Shown: one piece after another, positions 6,460-7,628 of the stretch
How the letters are laid out: every line of letters begins with the position of its first letter
Numbering within the stretch: the first letter of the stretch is position 1
Assembly: GCA_900763175.1 (NCBI GenBank)
Contig: CAAFJI010000021.1
Location: 1 to 7,628 of the forward strand
Length of the DNA stretch: 7,628 bases
Origin: Lachnospiraceae bacterium
GTDB taxonomy: Bacteria > Bacillota > Clostridia > Lachnospirales > Lachnospiraceae
Direction of reading: 5' to 3'
Notes under the pieces: model-generated
Database searches by the model: none
What the model was told of the DNA's origin: nothing
The model's input: the letters and a program-made list of their open reading frames with translations, nothing else
Program-made: the position numbers and the translations under genes

Positions 6460-7211
6460 TTAGTATTCAAACGGAATTACTATGTCCTTTGGACAATTCT
6501 CATTTTTACAGTACAGCAGATAGGAAATTGCCGCTTTTGCATACTTGTTGGACTTAATTATGTCCCAGTCTGCCAGTCTAATAATTTCTGCTGTTTTAGC
6601 TTCAAAATTTAGAGATAGTTCGCCCATTCGCCGTCGCAGTCTGCTTGGTATTCGTAGATTGCGGCGGCGATTTTCTTTTTACGCTTGGTTTTGGATTTTT
6701 GTTTCAGCCGGACAGCATGGATTGCACCCTCGGCAACCAGAAGCTCTGTCAGCTTATCCACTGTTTTCCGATAGGCTCTCTCTGCGCCGCTGGCAGTGCT
6801 GCCCTCAAACATCACAGCCAGTTCTTCAAAAGTGGGTCGGCCTTTCCATGAGCTGACACGCCCACAGGTCATGCAGATCGCAAGACGTTTTTCAAGCAAG
6901 GTCTGTTCCCGGCAGGAGAGCTTTATATCTATAAATCGGTCTGTGTCGTACAGATCGCCGCCATCCATGCCGAGAAAGGATTTGATACGCTTGTTGAGTT
7001 GCGGCTCGTAGTGGTGTAGGAAAAACGAAAAATAAAGCAAATTCTTTTCCTGCAAGGCAGGCAGGATATATTCGTTCAGATTGTCCACCGCTGGCGGCTC
7101 CGGTTCCAGTTGGAAGATGCGCTCTGCCACATAGGGAATGATGTCGTCACCGTGCGGATTGACATGGTGTTTCGGTATGTATCCAGTCATATTCCATGTA
7201 AAATCATCCAT
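6460..7211 (-). pseudogene. Sigma-70-like regulator of an integrative element, with internal deletion and frameshift
   Basis: From ATG 7211 the protein reads GYIPKHHVNPHGDDIIPYVA, then LLYFSFFLHHYEPQLNKRIK, RFIDIKLSC, REQTLLEKRLAICMTCGRVS, FEELAVMFEGSTASGAERAY and IYEYQADCDGEW, and stops at TAA 6609-6611. I recall this as a roughly 400-residue sigma-factor-like protein of Tn1549-like conjugative elements, with a C-terminal DNA-binding region after CMTCGRVS. Two lesions stand out. About 150 or more residues between IDIKLSC and REQTLL seem missing, in frame. Near the 3' end the frame shifts at the C run 6623-6625: the expected continuation GELSLNFEAKTAEIIRLADW is in the next frame and runs to PFEY and tandem TAA codons (6462-6457). 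One lost G after GEW explains this. No ribosome binding site precedes the ATG, because the 5' flank is now primase sequence. The exact role in the element is uncertain. Confidence 0.7.
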
Positions 7212-7628
7212 GTGTCCAACGGTACGCTGCTGCTGAACGGCACATTTACCGAGGACAGGCCGGCTATCGTGCGAAGCCGTCTGCCTGTTGTCTACAATCC
7301 CGATGCTCCTGCGCCGGTGATCTGGCTGAAGTTTTTGAATGGACTGCTCCATGCGGAGGCCATCCCCACTTTGCAGGAGTTTATCGGCTACTGCCTGATT
7401 CCCTCCAACAAGGGACAGCGCATGATGGTCATTAAGGGCAATGGCGGCGAGGGTAAATCCTAAATTGGTGCGGTGCTGTCTATCATCTTAGGCACGAATA
7501 TGAAAGACGGCAGCATCGGCAAGATTTCTGAAAACCGCTTCGCCCGTGCCGATCTGGAACACATCCTGCTGTGCGTGGATGATGATATGCGGATGGAAGC
7601 TCTGCGCCAGACCAACTATGTAAAATCC
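7203..7628 (+). pseudogene. P4/D5-type phage/plasmid primase-helicase fragment with in-frame TAA
   Basis: This is part of a superfamily 3 helicase of the D5/P4 primase group, which primes and unwinds DNA for replication of plasmids, phages and integrative elements. The similarity begins near 7203 with IIHVSNGTLLLNGTFTEDRP, followed by GLLHAEAIPTLQEFIGYCLI and the Walker A GNGGEGKS (7437-7460). The next codon is TAA (7461-7463), where relatives as I remember them have Gln. The same frame then continues unbroken to the window end with IGAVLSIILG, DGSIGKISENRFARADLEHI and the Walker B stretch LLCVDDD (7566-7586). The N-terminal primase half is absent, being replaced by the sigma-like remnant on the opposite strand, and the C-terminus is beyond the window. 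Neither side of the stop could work alone as a helicase. Confidence 0.85.

Larger units (their letters stand above)
6457..7628. mobile_element. Degenerate remnant of an integrative/conjugative element
   Basis: Two gene fragments of the kind carried by Firmicute integrative elements, a sigma-70-like regulator (minus) and a P4/D5-type primase-helicase (plus), are joined head-to-head near 7203, and both are broken. The left edge is taken as the end of the regulator (6457), where decarboxylase/cupin sequence begins. The right edge is outside the window. No integrase, terminal repeat or att site is visible here, so this is a fragment rather than a delimited element. The cargo operon at 4453-6444 may have arrived with it. 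Confidence 0.6.

Noticed and set aside
6085..6612. Plus-strand frame of 175 codons
   Set aside because: It is antisense to the cupin and regulator remnants and has no protein-family signal.
6460..6627. Independent 55-residue gene starting at ATG 6627
   Set aside because: It reads as the natural C-terminus of the sigma-like regulator in a shifted frame, and no Shine-Dalgarno precedes the ATG.
7211..7352. Extension of the minus-strand regulator frame up to 7352
   Set aside because: These 47 codons are antisense to well-conserved primase sequence and have low-complexity, shadow-like composition, so the start was placed at 7211.
1..7628. CRISPR array, tRNA or rRNA genes
   Set aside because: I saw no regularly spaced repeat series longer than the three 8-mers, and no tRNA cloverleaf or rRNA-like sequence.

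Overview
The window looks like chromosomal DNA of a gut-type Firmicute, most likely family Lachnospiraceae. I judge this from protein similarity held in memory (MutS2, a YhaM-type HD/OB-fold exoribonuclease and an RlmD-type rRNA methyltransferase in a row), strong AGGAG-type ribosome binding sites and the style of the downstream accessory genes. No database search was possible.

Positions 1-4422 are core. The 5' part of mutS2 runs leftward off the window edge. A 277-bp divergent intergenic region holds the mutS2 promoter, an extended -10 promoter for the rightward operon, three helically phased AT-rich repeats, and a compact three-way-junction RNA in the yhaM leader that I cannot assign to a known class. 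Rightward, yhaM and rlmD form a tight pair. rlmD ends at a TAA, but its frame continues directly into an 83-codon domain that I remember as the usual C-terminal extension of this methyltransferase in Lachnospiraceae. A strong intrinsic terminator closes the operon.

Positions 4423-7628 are an accessory region in advanced decay. On the minus strand, read 7211 to 4453, lie an element-borne sigma-70-like regulator (internal deletion plus frameshift), a carboxymuconolactone decarboxylase/cupin protein lacking its N-terminus, an alpha/beta hydrolase in pieces in all three frames, an aldo/keto reductase with an amber codon at position 14, and a RibD/dihydrofolate-reductase-family protein collapsed to 58 residues. 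On the plus strand from about 7203, a P4/D5-type primase-helicase fragment runs head-to-head against the regulator and carries a stop just after its Walker A motif.

The reductase, hydrolase, cupin and RibD-like genes were probably a small redox/detoxification operon. The regulator and primase are typical cargo of Firmicute integrative elements. The most interesting points are the unassigned structured leader RNA, the possible readthrough or split at the rlmD stop, and the repeated pattern of internal deletions whose junctions fall on short homologies. Comparisons with intact relatives are from memory and need alignment. Nonsense codons and one-base indels could also be sequencing errors, but the internal deletions are harder to explain that way.
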